A stretch of DNA of 64,000 nt from positions 62,001-126,000 of the forward strand of contig NZ_VDUX01000005.1 in NCBI RefSeq assembly GCF_008039565.1. Reading direction: 5' to 3'. Made by a program: the position numbers and the translations under genes. Origin of the DNA: Aeromicrobium terrae (GTDB lineage Bacteria; Actinomycetota; Actinomycetes; Propionibacteriales; Nocardioidaceae). Every line of letters begins with the position of its first letter. Position 1 is the first letter of the stretch. The notes under the pieces were generated by a model. That model saw nothing but the letters and a program-made list of their open reading frames with translations, made no database searches and had not been told where the DNA came from. Below, piece by piece: positions 11,488-19,252 of the stretch.

Positions 11488-12418
11488 GCCGTCGTGCCAG
11501 CACGGCGCCGGTGATGATCTGCATCTGGTGGTAGAGCATCAGCGGCAGCACGAGCAGGGCGACGCGCTCGCCGGTGAACAGCACCGTCGCGATCGGTAGC
11601 CCGCTGGCGAGGCTCTTGTTGGACCCGCAGAACAGCAGCGCGATGCGGTCCGGCCGGGTGAACCCGAGCAGCGAGCCGAGGCCCCAGGACCAGCCGAAGC
11701 CGAACGCGAGCAGCACGGCGCACACGGCCACCACGGCCAGCACCGACCCGACGGTCTGCGTCTCCCAGATGTCGGCCTCCGCACCTTCGCTGAACGCCAC
11801 GAAGACCACCAGCACGATGCTGGCCCGGTCGTAGAGGCGCAGGCGGTGGTCGTTTCGCTCCATCCACCGGCCCACGAGCGGACGGAGCAGCTGGCCGGCG
11901 ACGAACGGCACGAACAGCTGGAGCACGATCCGCAGCACCGAGCTGCTGTCGACGTGGGCGTCGGCCGTCATCAGGAGGGCGGCGAGCGCCGGCGTCAGGA
12001 ACACCCCGAGCAGGTTCGACAGCGACGCGCTCACCACGGACCCGGCGACGTTGCCGCGGGCGATCCGCGTGTAGACCACGCACGACTGCACCGTGGACGG
12101 GACGAGGCACAGCAGGAGGACGCCGCTGGCCAGGGGAGCGGTCAGGACGTCCGGCTCCAGCAGCTGCGCGGCGAGTCCGAGCAGCGGGAACGCGACGTAC
12201 GTGGTGGTCAGCGCCGCGGCGTGCAGCCGCCAGCTGCGCAGCCCGGCCAGCGTCTCGGCGGTGGACAGCCGCGTGCCGTACAGGAAGAACAGCAGGCCGA
12301 TGGCCACCAGGCTGACGTTCTTGAGGACGTCGAGGGCGTCACCGGTGACCGGCACGAACGTCGCGACCAGCGCCGCGGCGACGAGCGCCACGATGAACGG
12401 GTCCGGTCGCAGTCGCAC
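11468..12418 (-). CDS. bile acid:sodium symporter (SBF-like) family transporter
   Basis: 316 residues with about ten hydrophobic segments. Signatures include FFLYGTRLS, LVPSTVQSCVVYTRIARGN and FCGSNKSLASGLPIA, which fit the bacterial SBF-like/PF13593 type. Members move organic anions with sodium; the substrate is unknown. The GTG start at 12418 is preceded by a minus-strand TAGTGT at 6 nt. Convergent with LysE (20-base overlap) and divergent from proC. Confidence 0.85.
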   Translation of the reverse strand: MRLRPDPFIVALVAAALVATFVPVTGDALDVLKNVSLVAIGLLFFLYGTRLSTAETLAGLRSWRLHAAALTTTYVAFPLLGLAAQLLEPDVLTAPLASGVLLLCLVPSTVQSCVVYTRIARGNVAGSVVSASLSNLLGVFLTPALAALLMTADAHVDSSSVLRIVLQLFVPFVAGQLLRPLVGRWMERNDHRLRLYDRASIVLVVFVAFSEGAEADIWETQTVGSVLAVVAVCAVLLAFGFGWSWGLGSLLGFTRPDRIALLFCGSNKSLASGLPIATVLFTGERVALLVLPLMLYHQMQIITGAVLARRLSAAPR

Positions 12419-12424
12419 GCCTGA

Positions 12425-12434
12425 ACACTAGTGT
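12425..12434. promoter_or_regulatory. divergent overlapping -10 boxes (SBF transporter / proC)
   Basis: The perfect 10-bp palindrome ACACTAGTGT contains TAGTGT on both strands (minus 12425-12430, plus 12429-12434), sharing the central TA. Each box ends 6 (SBF) or 7 (proC) nt before a start codon, so both transcripts are probably leaderless. Confidence 0.6.
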
Positions 12435-12441
12435 GGCGAGC

Positions 12442-13236
12442 ATGTCGACACGGATCGCGATCCTCGGCGGCGGCGTGATGGGCGGGACGCTGCTGTCCGC
12501 CCTCCTCTCGGCCGGGCACGCGCCCGGCGACGTCGTCGTCGGCGAGAAGCTGGCCGAGCGCGCCGAGGAGCTGCGCGAGCAGTTCGGCGTCACCGTCACG
12601 GGCAACGTCGAGGCCGTCAGCGGCGCCGACGTCGTCCTCGTCGTCGTGAAGCCGCAGGACGTCCCGAGCCTGCTGGAGGAGATCGCCGGCGCCGTCCCGC
12701 CGGACGCCACGGTGGTCTCGCTGGCCGCGGGCATCCGCATCGCCACGATCGAGCAGGCGCTGCCGGGCGTCGCCGTCGTCCGTGCGATGCCCAACACCCC
12801 GGCCCTCGTCGGCGCGGGCATGTTCGGCATCTCGCCCGGGTCCACCTGCACCGACGACCGGCTCGAGCTCGTCCGCGAGCTGCTCGCCACCGGCGGCAAG
12901 GTCGTCGTGGTCGACGAGAGCGGCCAGGACGCCGTCACGGCGGTCTCCGGCTCCGGTCCGGCCTACGTCTTCTACCTCGCCGAGGCGATGATCGCCGGCG
13001 GCGTCGAGGCGGGGCTCGACCTCGAGACCGCCACCACGCTCGCCACCCAGACCATCGTCGGCGCCGCGAAGCTGCTCGACGAGTCCGACGAGGACGCCGC
13101 CGAGCTGCGGCGCCGCGTCACGTCGCCCAACGGCACCACACACGCGGCCATCACCACGTTCGACGAGCAGGGCGTCCGCGACGGGCTCGTCGCCGGCGTG
13201 CTCGCGGCGGCACGCCGGTCCGAGGAGCTGTCGTGA
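12442..13236 (+). CDS. proC: pyrroline-5-carboxylate reductase
   Basis: Last step of proline synthesis, NAD(P)H-dependent. The 264-residue protein begins MSTRIAILGGGVMGG (Rossmann glycine motif at about 8-14). It has VVSLAAGI, RAMPNTPA and the signature AVSGSGPAYVFYLAEAM. The ATG at 12442 is preferred to GTG 12433 because a TANNNT box lies 7 nt upstream. Its 3' end overlaps acuC by 4 bases, implying translational coupling. Confidence 0.95.
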   Translation: MSTRIAILGGGVMGGTLLSALLSAGHAPGDVVVGEKLAERAEELREQFGVTVTGNVEAVSGADVVLVVVKPQDVPSLLEEIAGAVPPDATVVSLAAGIRIATIEQALPGVAVVRAMPNTPALVGAGMFGISPGSTCTDDRLELVRELLATGGKVVVVDESGQDAVTAVSGSGPAYVFYLAEAMIAGGVEAGLDLETATTLATQTIVGAAKLLDESDEDAAELRRRVTSPNGTTHAAITTFDEQGVRDGLVAGVLAAARRSEELS

Positions 13237-14408
13237 GCGGTCGCGCCACCCTCGTCTTCGACGAGCGGCTGACCGGGTACGACTTCGGCCAGTCGCACCC
13301 GATGGCTCCCGTGCGCGTCGTGCTGACGATGCTGCTGGCCCGGGAGCTCGGCGTGCTCGACCACCTCGACGTCGTCGGCGCAGAGCCGTGCACCGTCGAC
13401 CAGCTCGCCACCGTCCACGAGCGGGGATACATCGAGCGGGTGCAGAAGCTCAGCGCGCACCCGACGCACGCCGACCCGAGCATCGGGCTCGGCACGGCTG
13501 ACAATCCCGTCTTCGCCGGCATGCACGAGGCGAGCGCGCTCATCGCCGGCGCCAGCCTGGCGGCGGCGCGGCGGGTGTGGACCGGCGAGACCAAGCGCGC
13601 CGCGAACATCGCCGGCGGCCTGCACCACGCGATGCCGGGCACCGCGAGCGGGTTCTGCATCTACAACGACATCGCCGTGGGCATCCAGTGGATGCTCGAC
13701 CAGGGCGCCGAGCGCGTCGCCTACGTCGACGTCGACGCCCACCACGGTGACGGCGTGCAGGCGATCTTCTACGACGACCCGCGGGTGCTGACGATCTCGC
13801 TGCACGAGGGGCCGCAGACGCTGTTCCCGGGCACCGGGTTCGCCTCGGAGTGCGGCGGCCCGGGCGCCGAGGGCACGTCGGTCAACATCGCGCTCCCGCC
13901 CGGCACGTCCGACGCCGGCTGGCTGCGCGCGTTCCACGCCGTCGTCCCGGCCGCGCTGCACGCCTTCGAGCCGCAGGTGCTCGTCACCCAGCACGGCTGC
14001 GACTCCCACATGGACGACCCGCTCACCAACCTGATGCTCAGCATCGACGGGCAGCGCACCGCCTACCTCGCGCTCGAGCGCCTGGCCGAGGACCTCACCG
14101 ACGGACGCTGGGTGGTCACCGGGGGCGGCGGGTACGCGGTGACCGACGTCGTCCCGCGGATCTGGACCCACCTGCTCGCCATCGTCGCGGGCCACCCGAT
14201 CGACCCGTCCACCGAGACGCCGGCCACCTGGCGCGCGGAGGTCGAACGGCTGAGCGGCCAGCGGGCGCCGCAGCGGATGACCGACGGCCGTTCCGCCTCG
14301 TGGCGCGACTGGGGCGAGGGCTACGACCCCGACAGCTGGCTGGACCGCTGCATCAACGCCACGCGCACCGAGTCGTTTCCGCTGATGGGCATCGATCTGA
14401 GCGTCTGA
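13233..14408 (+). CDS. acuC: histone deacetylase-family protein AcuC
   Basis: Zn-dependent deacylase; AcuC of other bacteria deacetylates acetyl-CoA synthetase. 391 residues. Active-site motifs are GGLHHAMP (paired His), DVDAHHGDGVQ (Asp and His ligands), HGCDSHMDDP (Asp ligand) and the Tyr loop GGGGYAV. The GTG start overlaps the proC stop (GTGA). The target protein is not in the window. Confidence 0.9.
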   Translation: MSGRATLVFDERLTGYDFGQSHPMAPVRVVLTMLLARELGVLDHLDVVGAEPCTVDQLATVHERGYIERVQKLSAHPTHADPSIGLGTADNPVFAGMHEASALIAGASLAAARRVWTGETKRAANIAGGLHHAMPGTASGFCIYNDIAVGIQWMLDQGAERVAYVDVDAHHGDGVQAIFYDDPRVLTISLHEGPQTLFPGTGFASECGGPGAEGTSVNIALPPGTSDAGWLRAFHAVVPAALHAFEPQVLVTQHGCDSHMDDPLTNLMLSIDGQRTAYLALERLAEDLTDGRWVVTGGGGYAVTDVVPRIWTHLLAIVAGHPIDPSTETPATWRAEVERLSGQRAPQRMTDGRSASWRDWGEGYDPDSWLDRCINATRTESFPLMGIDLSV

Positions 14409-14484
14409 GCGCGGTTTGAGACGAAAACCACAACTTTCGGCACCTCTATCCCTCGGGCACCAGAAACCACTACGCTCCTAGCAA

Positions 14485-14530
14485 GCACGCGCGCTTCCTC
14501 TCCGGTGGGGAAGCCGGAGAGCGCGCGTGC
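14485..14530 (+). other. long GC-rich stem-loop
   Basis: GCACGCGCGCT...CTCTCCGG pairs with CCGGAGAGCGCGCGTGC, leaving a short bulge and a small loop. No T-run follows, so it is either a terminator for acuC or a structured leader of the small HTH gene, since a possible -10 (TACGCT, 14471-14476) lies just upstream. The rest of the 14409-14600 gap shows nothing else I recognise. Confidence 0.5.
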
Positions 14531-14600
14531 CCCCCATGCCCGAGCGGCACCCAGGCACCGCCGCTCCGGCGGCTGAACCGGACGAAAGCAGGTGATGGAC

Positions 14601-14786
14601 ATGGCATCAGGATCGTCGTTCCTGACCGTGGCCGAGGTCGCCGCGCAGATGCGGGTGTCCAAGATGACCGTCTACCGTCTGGTCCACGCCGGCGAGCTCG
14701 AGGCCGTCCGTGTCGGCCGTTCCTTCCGCGTGCCGGAGGCCGCTGTCGAGCAGTACCTGTCCCGGTCCTTCTTCGAGGCCGGCTGA
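14601..14786 (+). CDS. small helix-turn-helix DNA-binding protein (excisionase/MerR-like)
   Basis: 61 residues, MASGSSFLTVAEVAAQM...: the winged-helix SLTVAEVA / VSKMTVYRLVHAG / AVRVGRSFRV pattern of excisionase-family DNA-binding proteins. No integrase is nearby, so it is a chromosomal regulator rather than a phage Xis. The position proC-acuC-HTH-bS22-epimerase parallels M. tuberculosis Rv0500A-Rv0500B-galE2. I chose the ATG at 14601 because AGCAGG lies at an 8-nt spacing; GTG 14592 and ATG 14595 are poorly placed. Confidence 0.85.
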   Translation: MASGSSFLTVAEVAAQMRVSKMTVYRLVHAGELEAVRVGRSFRVPEAAVEQYLSRSFFEAG

Positions 14787-14807
14787 GGTCTGTTCGCCCT
14801 GACCGCG

Positions 14808-14813
14808 TAGGCT
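14808..14813 (+). promoter_or_regulatory. possible -10 box for the bS22 gene
   Basis: TAGGCT fits TANNNT and lies about 40 bases before the bS22 start, downstream of the HTH stop. No clear -35. Confidence 0.35.
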
Positions 14814-14854
14814 GAGGGCCACCATTTCCTCCCGGATCGGCAAAGGGTCACCAC

Positions 14855-14956
14855 GTGGGTTCAGTCATCAAGAAGCGTCGTAAGCGGATGTCGAAGAAGA
14901 AGCACCGCAAGATGCTCAAGCGCACGCGGGTGCAGCGCCGCAAGCTCGGCAAGTAG
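14855..14956 (+). CDS. ribosomal protein bS22 (33 residues)
   Basis: A 33-residue, extremely basic peptide starting [16 protein letters not shown] and ending RRKLGK. This is the length and sequence style of the actinobacterial small-subunit protein bS22 (AURKAIP1/COX24-like), first seen in mycobacterial ribosome structures; Rv0500B is the tuberculosis counterpart in the same gene order. The GTG start has AAAGGG 7 nt upstream. It is easily missed by gene callers. It sits between the small HTH gene and the epimerase. Confidence 0.93.
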   Translation: MGSVIKKRRKRMSKKKHRKMLKRTRVQRRKLGK

Positions 14957-14961
14957 GTCCC

Positions 14962-15960
14962 ATGGGCCGGGTCGTCCTCGTCACCGGGGTCGCGGGCACG
15001 TTCGCGTCCCGGGTATCGCGCACGCTCGCCGAGCTCGGCGAAAACCCAGTGGACGGCACAGCCATCGACCGCGTCGTCGGACTGGACACCCGTCCCCCTG
15101 ACGGAGACCTCGGCGGCGTCAAGTTCGTCCGCGCCGACATCCGCACGCCCGTCGTCGGCAAGGTCATGGCGGTGGAGGACGTCGACACCGTCGTGCACCT
15201 CGACGTCAACCCGCCCGACCGCTCGCGCGCCGGCAGCGGCGCCAAGGAGCGCAACGTCATCGGCACGATGCAGCTGCTCGCGGCCTGCCAGCGCTCCGCC
15301 ACGGTCACCAAGCTCGTGCTGGGCTCGTCCACCGCGGTCTACGGCACGTCGCCCAAGGACCCGGCCCTGTTCACCGAGTCGTCCGCCGCGCAGGGTGGCG
15401 TCCGCTCCGGCTTCCCGAAGGACTCCGTCGAGGTCGAGAACTACGTGCGCGGCTTCTCCCGCCGGCGGCCCGAGGTCATCATCACGATCCTGCGGCTCGC
15501 CCAGGTGCTCCACCCGGACATCGACACGCCCCTGCGCAACTACTTCCAGAACCCGGCGCTGCCCACGGCTCTCGGGTTCGACCCGCGCCTGCAGTTCACC
15601 CACCTCGACGACGCGCTCGACGTGTTCAGCGAGGCCGTGCTGCGCGACCGGCCCGGCACGTTCAACGTCGCCGGCGACGGCGTCGTGACGCTGTCGCAGG
15701 CCACCCGCCGCCTCGGCAAGCCCGTCATCCCGCTGCCACCCGTCGGGTTCGCGGCCGCGGCCCGGCGCGCCATCCGCGTCATGGGCGGCGACCTGCCGCC
15801 CGACCTCAACCGCCTGCTCACCTACGGCCGCGCGGTCGACACCTCCGCACTCCGCGAGATCTTCGGCTTCGAGCTGAAGCACACGTCCGAAGAGGTCTTC
15901 GAGGAGTTCCGGGCCTCGCAGCGCCCGGGCATCCTCGCCGCACTGGGAGGCCGTCGATGA
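14962..15960 (+). CDS. NAD-dependent epimerase/dehydratase family protein
   Basis: 332-residue SDR-extended protein. The N-terminal nucleotide motif is VTGVAGTFAS (G-x-x-G-x-x-x) and VVHLDVNPPD follows. The serine region reads VLGSSTAVYG, but the canonical YxxxK pair is not intact: where Tyr is expected the sequence reads KDSVEVENYVRGF. It is the counterpart of 'galE2' (Rv0501) by position. Sugar specificity cannot be read. It starts 5 bases after bS22 and its stop overlaps the acyltransferase start (ATGA). Confidence 0.8.
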   Translation: MGRVVLVTGVAGTFASRVSRTLAELGENPVDGTAIDRVVGLDTRPPDGDLGGVKFVRADIRTPVVGKVMAVEDVDTVVHLDVNPPDRSRAGSGAKERNVIGTMQLLAACQRSATVTKLVLGSSTAVYGTSPKDPALFTESSAAQGGVRSGFPKDSVEVENYVRGFSRRRPEVIITILRLAQVLHPDIDTPLRNYFQNPALPTALGFDPRLQFTHLDDALDVFSEAVLRDRPGTFNVAGDGVVTLSQATRRLGKPVIPLPPVGFAAAARRAIRVMGGDLPPDLNRLLTYGRAVDTSALREIFGFELKHTSEEVFEEFRASQRPGILAALGGRR

Positions 15961-17204
15961 ACGACGACCGCCGCACCATCGGGTCCGGGGGCAAGGCCGG
16001 CCGGGGCAACCGCTCGACGTCGCCGTCGTCGGCCGCTCGCTCGCTGGCCGGAGGCGCCCAGCGCCCGAAGAAGCCCGTCACCAAGGTCAAGAAGGCGGCC
16101 ACGAGCACCACCACGAAGCCGGCGGCGAAGAAGACCACCAAGGCTCCACCCAAGCCCGCCAAGAAGGCCGCACCCGCTGCCAAGAAGGCGCCGGCGCAGG
16201 AGCGGCCCCGTCTGCGCGCCGTCACCGACGAGGACGCGGCAGCAGCGGCGGCGGCAGCGGCCGAGGAGGCCGCGCGCAAGACCCGCACCGCGGGTTCGGC
16301 CTCGCTGCCGGCCGGCATCCCGCTCGACGAGATCGTCGTCGCCCTCGTGCAGGGCGTGCAGCGCGTGCTCGGCTCGGACTGGGAGAGTCGCCTGGCCACG
16401 TTCTTCGCCGTGCTGCGCAAGCGCCTGAGCGGCGACTTCGCCGTCGACGAGTTCGGCTTCGACCCGCAGATCGCCGAGATCCTGGTCAGTGCCGTCGAGC
16501 CGCTCGCCGAGAAGTGGTTCCGCCTCGAGGTGCGCGGCGTCGAGAACATCCCGTCCGAGGGCGGCGCCCTCCTGGTGGCCAACCACTCCGGCACGGTGCC
16601 GATCGACGGACTCATCACCGGCTACGCCGTGAAGAAGTACAGCGGCCGCGACCTCCGCCCGCTCGGGGCCGACCTGGTCTTCGCGCTGCCGTTCGTCGGG
16701 CAGGTGGCCCGCAAGGTCGGCGCCACGCTCGCCTGCACGGCGGACGCCGAGCGGCTCCTCACCGGCGGCGAGCTGGCCGGCGTCTGGCCGGAGGGCTTCA
16801 AGGGCATCGGCAAGCCGTTCGCCGAGCGCTACAAGCTGCAGCGGTTCGGCCGCGGCGGCTTCGTGTCGTCGGCCATGCGGGCGCAGGTGCCGATCGTCCC
16901 GGTCTCGATCGTCGGCGCCGAGGAGATCTACCCGCTCGTGGGCAACGTGCCGTCGCTGGCGCGCCTGCTCGGCCTGCCGTACCTGCCGATCACGCCGTTC
17001 TTCCCGCTGCTCGGCCCGCTCGGCATGATCCCGCTGCCGAGCAAGTGGATCATCGAGTTCGGCGAGCCCATCCGCACCGACGCGTACGAGCCCGAGGCCG
17101 CCGACGACCCGATGCTGCTGTTCAACGTCACCGACCAGGTGCGCGAGACGATCCAGCAGACGCTCTACGCGCTGCTCGTCGACCGCGGCAACGCGTTCTT
17201 CTGA
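15957..17204 (+). CDS. lysophospholipid acyltransferase-family protein with a Lys/Ala/Pro-rich N-terminus
   Basis: 415 residues. Residues about 30-80 form a low-complexity Lys/Ala/Pro/Thr tail (repeated PAKKA and KKAP). The PlsC-like domain starts near 185 and carries ANHSGTVPIDG at 208-218, in which His210 and Asp217 are six residues apart, not the classic HX4D. It also has WPEGFKGIGKP and the substrate region RFGRGGF. It is the counterpart of Rv0502 by gene order. It probably acylates a glycerophospholipid at the membrane; the acceptor is unknown. Coupled to the epimerase by a 4-base overlap. Confidence 0.8.
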   Translation: MNDDRRTIGSGGKAGRGNRSTSPSSAARSLAGGAQRPKKPVTKVKKAATSTTTKPAAKKTTKAPPKPAKKAAPAAKKAPAQERPRLRAVTDEDAAAAAAAAAEEAARKTRTAGSASLPAGIPLDEIVVALVQGVQRVLGSDWESRLATFFAVLRKRLSGDFAVDEFGFDPQIAEILVSAVEPLAEKWFRLEVRGVENIPSEGGALLVANHSGTVPIDGLITGYAVKKYSGRDLRPLGADLVFALPFVGQVARKVGATLACTADAERLLTGGELAGVWPEGFKGIGKPFAERYKLQRFGRGGFVSSAMRAQVPIVPVSIVGAEEIYPLVGNVPSLARLLGLPYLPITPFFPLLGPLGMIPLPSKWIIEFGEPIRTDAYEPEAADDPMLLFNVTDQVRETIQQTLYALLVDRGNAFF

Positions 17205-17304
17205 GACGCACCGAGCGCGCTCTGCGCGCGAGCGTGCGGCCAGGTCGAGCGACTGCGCCGGAGGCGCCCGCTTGACGAGACCTCGCCAGAGATGAGTGGT
17301 GGGC
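17205..17304. terminator. convergent gap with two stem-loops
   Basis: The 100 bases between two convergent genes contain GCGCGC-TCT-GCGCGC (17215-17229) and GCGCC-GGA-GGCGC (17255-17267). No T-run. They may terminate both transcripts. Confidence 0.35.
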
Positions 17305-18405
17305 TCAGCGGCCGAGGAGGGTGTTCAGCAGGCCGGGGATGAGACCCTCCTGCTCGTCGTCGCCGAGAAGGGCGCCGACGATGGGCTTGGTGATCTTGCC
17401 GAGCGTGCCGACCGGGTCCTGCGTGGCCTCGGGGATCGAGGGCAGGGAGACCGTGGGCTTCGGGGCGGGCGTGGTGGTGGCCGTCGCGGCCGGCTTCTCC
17501 ACGACGGTGGGAGCGGCGGCCTGGGCCTGCGGGGTGGGATCGGTGCGCGGCGGGTCGGTGACCTCGGCGGCGCCCAGCGAGGAGACGGCGGTGACGATGC
17601 CACTGACGTCGGCGGCGCCGCACGAGCTGCACAGGTCCGCGGCCTGGACGGCGAGCTTGGACACCGTGGCGGTGGCGGCGTCGAACGCGTCGCCCGCACC
17701 GTTCGGCAGCTGGCCGGACAGGGCCGCGAGATCCGTGGCGGCAGCGGCGGTGAAGTCGTTCACCACGGTGATCGAGTCGGTGGCCCGGCGGGTGTCGAAG
17801 TCGTCGAACAGCGTGCTCGATCCGTCCTCGGCCTGGTCGGTGAACTCGTCCAGGGCGTCGGAGATGTGGCGCTGGTCGGACGGCGAGCCCTTCTCGGCGA
17901 GCTGACGCGCCTCGGCGAGACGCTCGGACGCCAGGGTGAGACGGAACTGCGCCTTGGAGACGTCGCTGGTGTGCATGGCGAGCTCGACGTTCTCCACGGT
18001 GCGCTTGACCGGGTAGAGGACGTCGCCCGGCAGGGCCGAGGCGCTGGAGCCGATGAGGCTGACGGCGCTCACGGCGCCGATGAGGGCGGCGGTGGCGCCG
18101 GCGAGGCGGCGGCGGCCGGGGCGCGGGACCGAGACGGCGGGCTTGGTGGCCGTGCGGACCGGCTCCGGCGACGTGACCAGCACCGATGCAGCCTCGGTCA
18201 TCAGGCGATCGCGCAGTCCGAACCGGAACTCGGCGGAGGGCTCGACGGCAGCGGCGGCGCACAGCTGCTCGGCGCAGCTGACCAGCGAGGCGATCTCCCT
18301 GTCGAGCGGCCGCCCAGGGCCCGGCACCCCTGCCGAGTCGCGGGGTGCGCGACCGGACCAGGCCTCCTCGAAGGCCCTCGCGTCGTCGTGATGCCGGCGG
18401 ATCAT
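17305..18405 (-). CDS. DUF5667-type membrane protein, candidate anti-sigma factor (RsbN-like)
   Basis: 366 residues: a cytoplasmic N-terminus of about 95 residues, one hydrophobic segment (LAGATAALIGAVSAVSLIG), then SALPGDVLYPVKRTVENVELAM, the DUF5667 signature, and a Pro/Thr-rich extracytoplasmic tail. It lies directly downstream of a BldN-like sigma gene, where Streptomyces carries the anti-sigma RsbN; a BldN-type promoter precedes it. The anti-sigma role is inference. The ATG at 18405 has GGAGGA at a 7-nt spacing; TTG 18420 is rejected. An in-frame copy of the 26-bp repeat encodes AGVPGPGR near residue 25. Confidence 0.78.
   Translation of the reverse strand: MIRRHHDDARAFEEAWSGRAPRDSAGVPGPGRPLDREIASLVSCAEQLCAAAAVEPSAEFRFGLRDRLMTEAASVLVTSPEPVRTATKPAVSVPRPGRRRLAGATAALIGAVSAVSLIGSSASALPGDVLYPVKRTVENVELAMHTSDVSKAQFRLTLASERLAEARQLAEKGSPSDQRHISDALDEFTDQAEDGSSTLFDDFDTRRATDSITVVNDFTAAAATDLAALSGQLPNGAGDAFDAATATVSKLAVQAADLCSSCGAADVSGIVTAVSSLGAAEVTDPPRTDPTPQAQAAAPTVVEKPAATATTTPAPKPTVSLPSIPEATQDPVGTLGKITKPIVGALLGDDEQEGLIPGLLNTLLGR
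18309..18334 (-). repeat. 26-bp GC-rich dispersed repeat, copy 1 (exact)
   Basis: On the minus strand it begins GGCAGGGGTGCC and ends CTGGGCGGC, identical over 26 bases to the copies at 20569, 21804 and 27806. It is read in-frame as AGVPGPGR. Confidence 0.85.
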
Positions 18406-18441
18406 CGCCCCATCCTCCAAGTTCGTGCGGGTGTACCCAGG

Positions 18442-18470
18442 TCAACGACGAATGCGCTGGTCAGGTTACG
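18442..18470 (-). promoter_or_regulatory. BldN-type promoter of the candidate anti-sigma gene
   Basis: Minus strand: -35 CGTAAC (18465-18470), 17-base spacer, -10 CGTTGA (18442-18447). This matches, apart from one extra spacer base, the sigma-BldN consensus CGTAAC-N16-CGTTGA that I recall from Streptomyces, where rsbN itself is a target. Confidence 0.6.
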
Positions 18471-18490
18471 CAGGGAGAACGTGTTCCAGG

Positions 18491-19198
18491 TCATCGCAGA
18501 TCACCCGGCACTCGCTTCGCCAGGCTGCGCACGGCGCGCAGCTGGAGCTGCTTGATCGCACCCTCGCTGCGATCCATCGCCGCGGCCGTCTGGGCGATGG
18601 ACATCCCCTGGATGAAGCGCATCAGGACGCAGTCGCGCTGCTCCGGGGGCAGGGAGTTGACCGCCTCGAACAGCATCTCGTTGGAGATGAGCGAGAGCAC
18701 GTCCTCCTCCGGGCTGGACGCGGTGGCGCGGCCCTCCGGGACGTCGTCGGAGACGATCTCGAGTCGCGAGCGGCTCGACTTGAAGTGGTCCGTGATCAGG
18801 TTGCGGGCGATGGTGGTGAGCCACGCGCCGAAGTCCTTGCCCTGCCAGTTGAAGCGCTGGATGGCGCGCAGGCCGCGGACGAACGTCTCGCTGGTGAGGT
18901 CCTCCGCGAGCGGCTTGGAGCCGACCCGGTAGTAGATGAAGCGGAAGATGCCGGAGACGTAGTGGTCGTACAGCTGGCCGAAGGCCTCGGCGTCACCCTC
19001 GCGGGCGAGGTCGACGAGCGCGCGCAGACGGGTGCCCTCGGGGTCGGGGTCGACGTCGCCCGGACCGAGACCGTTGCCGCCCGGAGAGAACGTCGACGGA
19101 CTGTGCGTGGTGGTGAGCGCGATGCCGAGCGCTCGGTTGTCCGGGATCTCCAGGGCAAGCGACAGCGCAAGACGCAATGCGGTCGTCGAGCTGATCAC
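18491..19198 (-). CDS. bldN: BldN-like extracytoplasmic-function sigma factor
   Basis: 235-residue ECF sigma factor. Region 2 reads DAEAFGQLYDHYVSGIFRFIYYRVG...AEDLTSETFVRGLRAI and DFGAWLTTIARNLITDHFKSS; region 4 reads LPPEQRDCVLMRFIQGMSIAQTAAAMDRSEGAIKQLQLRAVRSL. The wording closely follows Streptomyces BldN, as does an N-terminal extension of about 60 residues before region 2. The GTG start at 19198 has GGAGG at a 7-nt spacing. Regulated targets probably include the two BldN-type promoters seen here. It shares the minus strand with the HAD gene upstream and the DUF5667 gene downstream. Confidence 0.9.
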   Translation of the reverse strand: MISSTTALRLALSLALEIPDNRALGIALTTTHSPSTFSPGGNGLGPGDVDPDPEGTRLRALVDLAREGDAEAFGQLYDHYVSGIFRFIYYRVGSKPLAEDLTSETFVRGLRAIQRFNWQGKDFGAWLTTIARNLITDHFKSSRSRLEIVSDDVPEGRATASSPEEDVLSLISNEMLFEAVNSLPPEQRDCVLMRFIQGMSIAQTAAAMDRSEGAIKQLQLRAVRSLAKRVPGDLR

Positions 19199-19223
19199 TG
19201 GATTCCCTCCCCAGATCGATCGC

Positions 19224-19252
19224 AGTCTAGCGGTCGCGGGGGTCCATGTCAG
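19224..19252 (-). promoter_or_regulatory. vegetative promoter of the BldN-like sigma gene
   Basis: Minus strand: -35 CTGACA (19247-19252, one mismatch to TTGACA), 17-base spacer, -10 TAGACT (19224-19229). The -35 contains the stop codon of the upstream HAD gene. Confidence 0.6.

Noticed and set aside
14601..14786. Excisionase-like protein as evidence for a prophage
   Set aside because: No integrase, attachment repeats or phage genes; the gene sits in a housekeeping order shared with mycobacteria.
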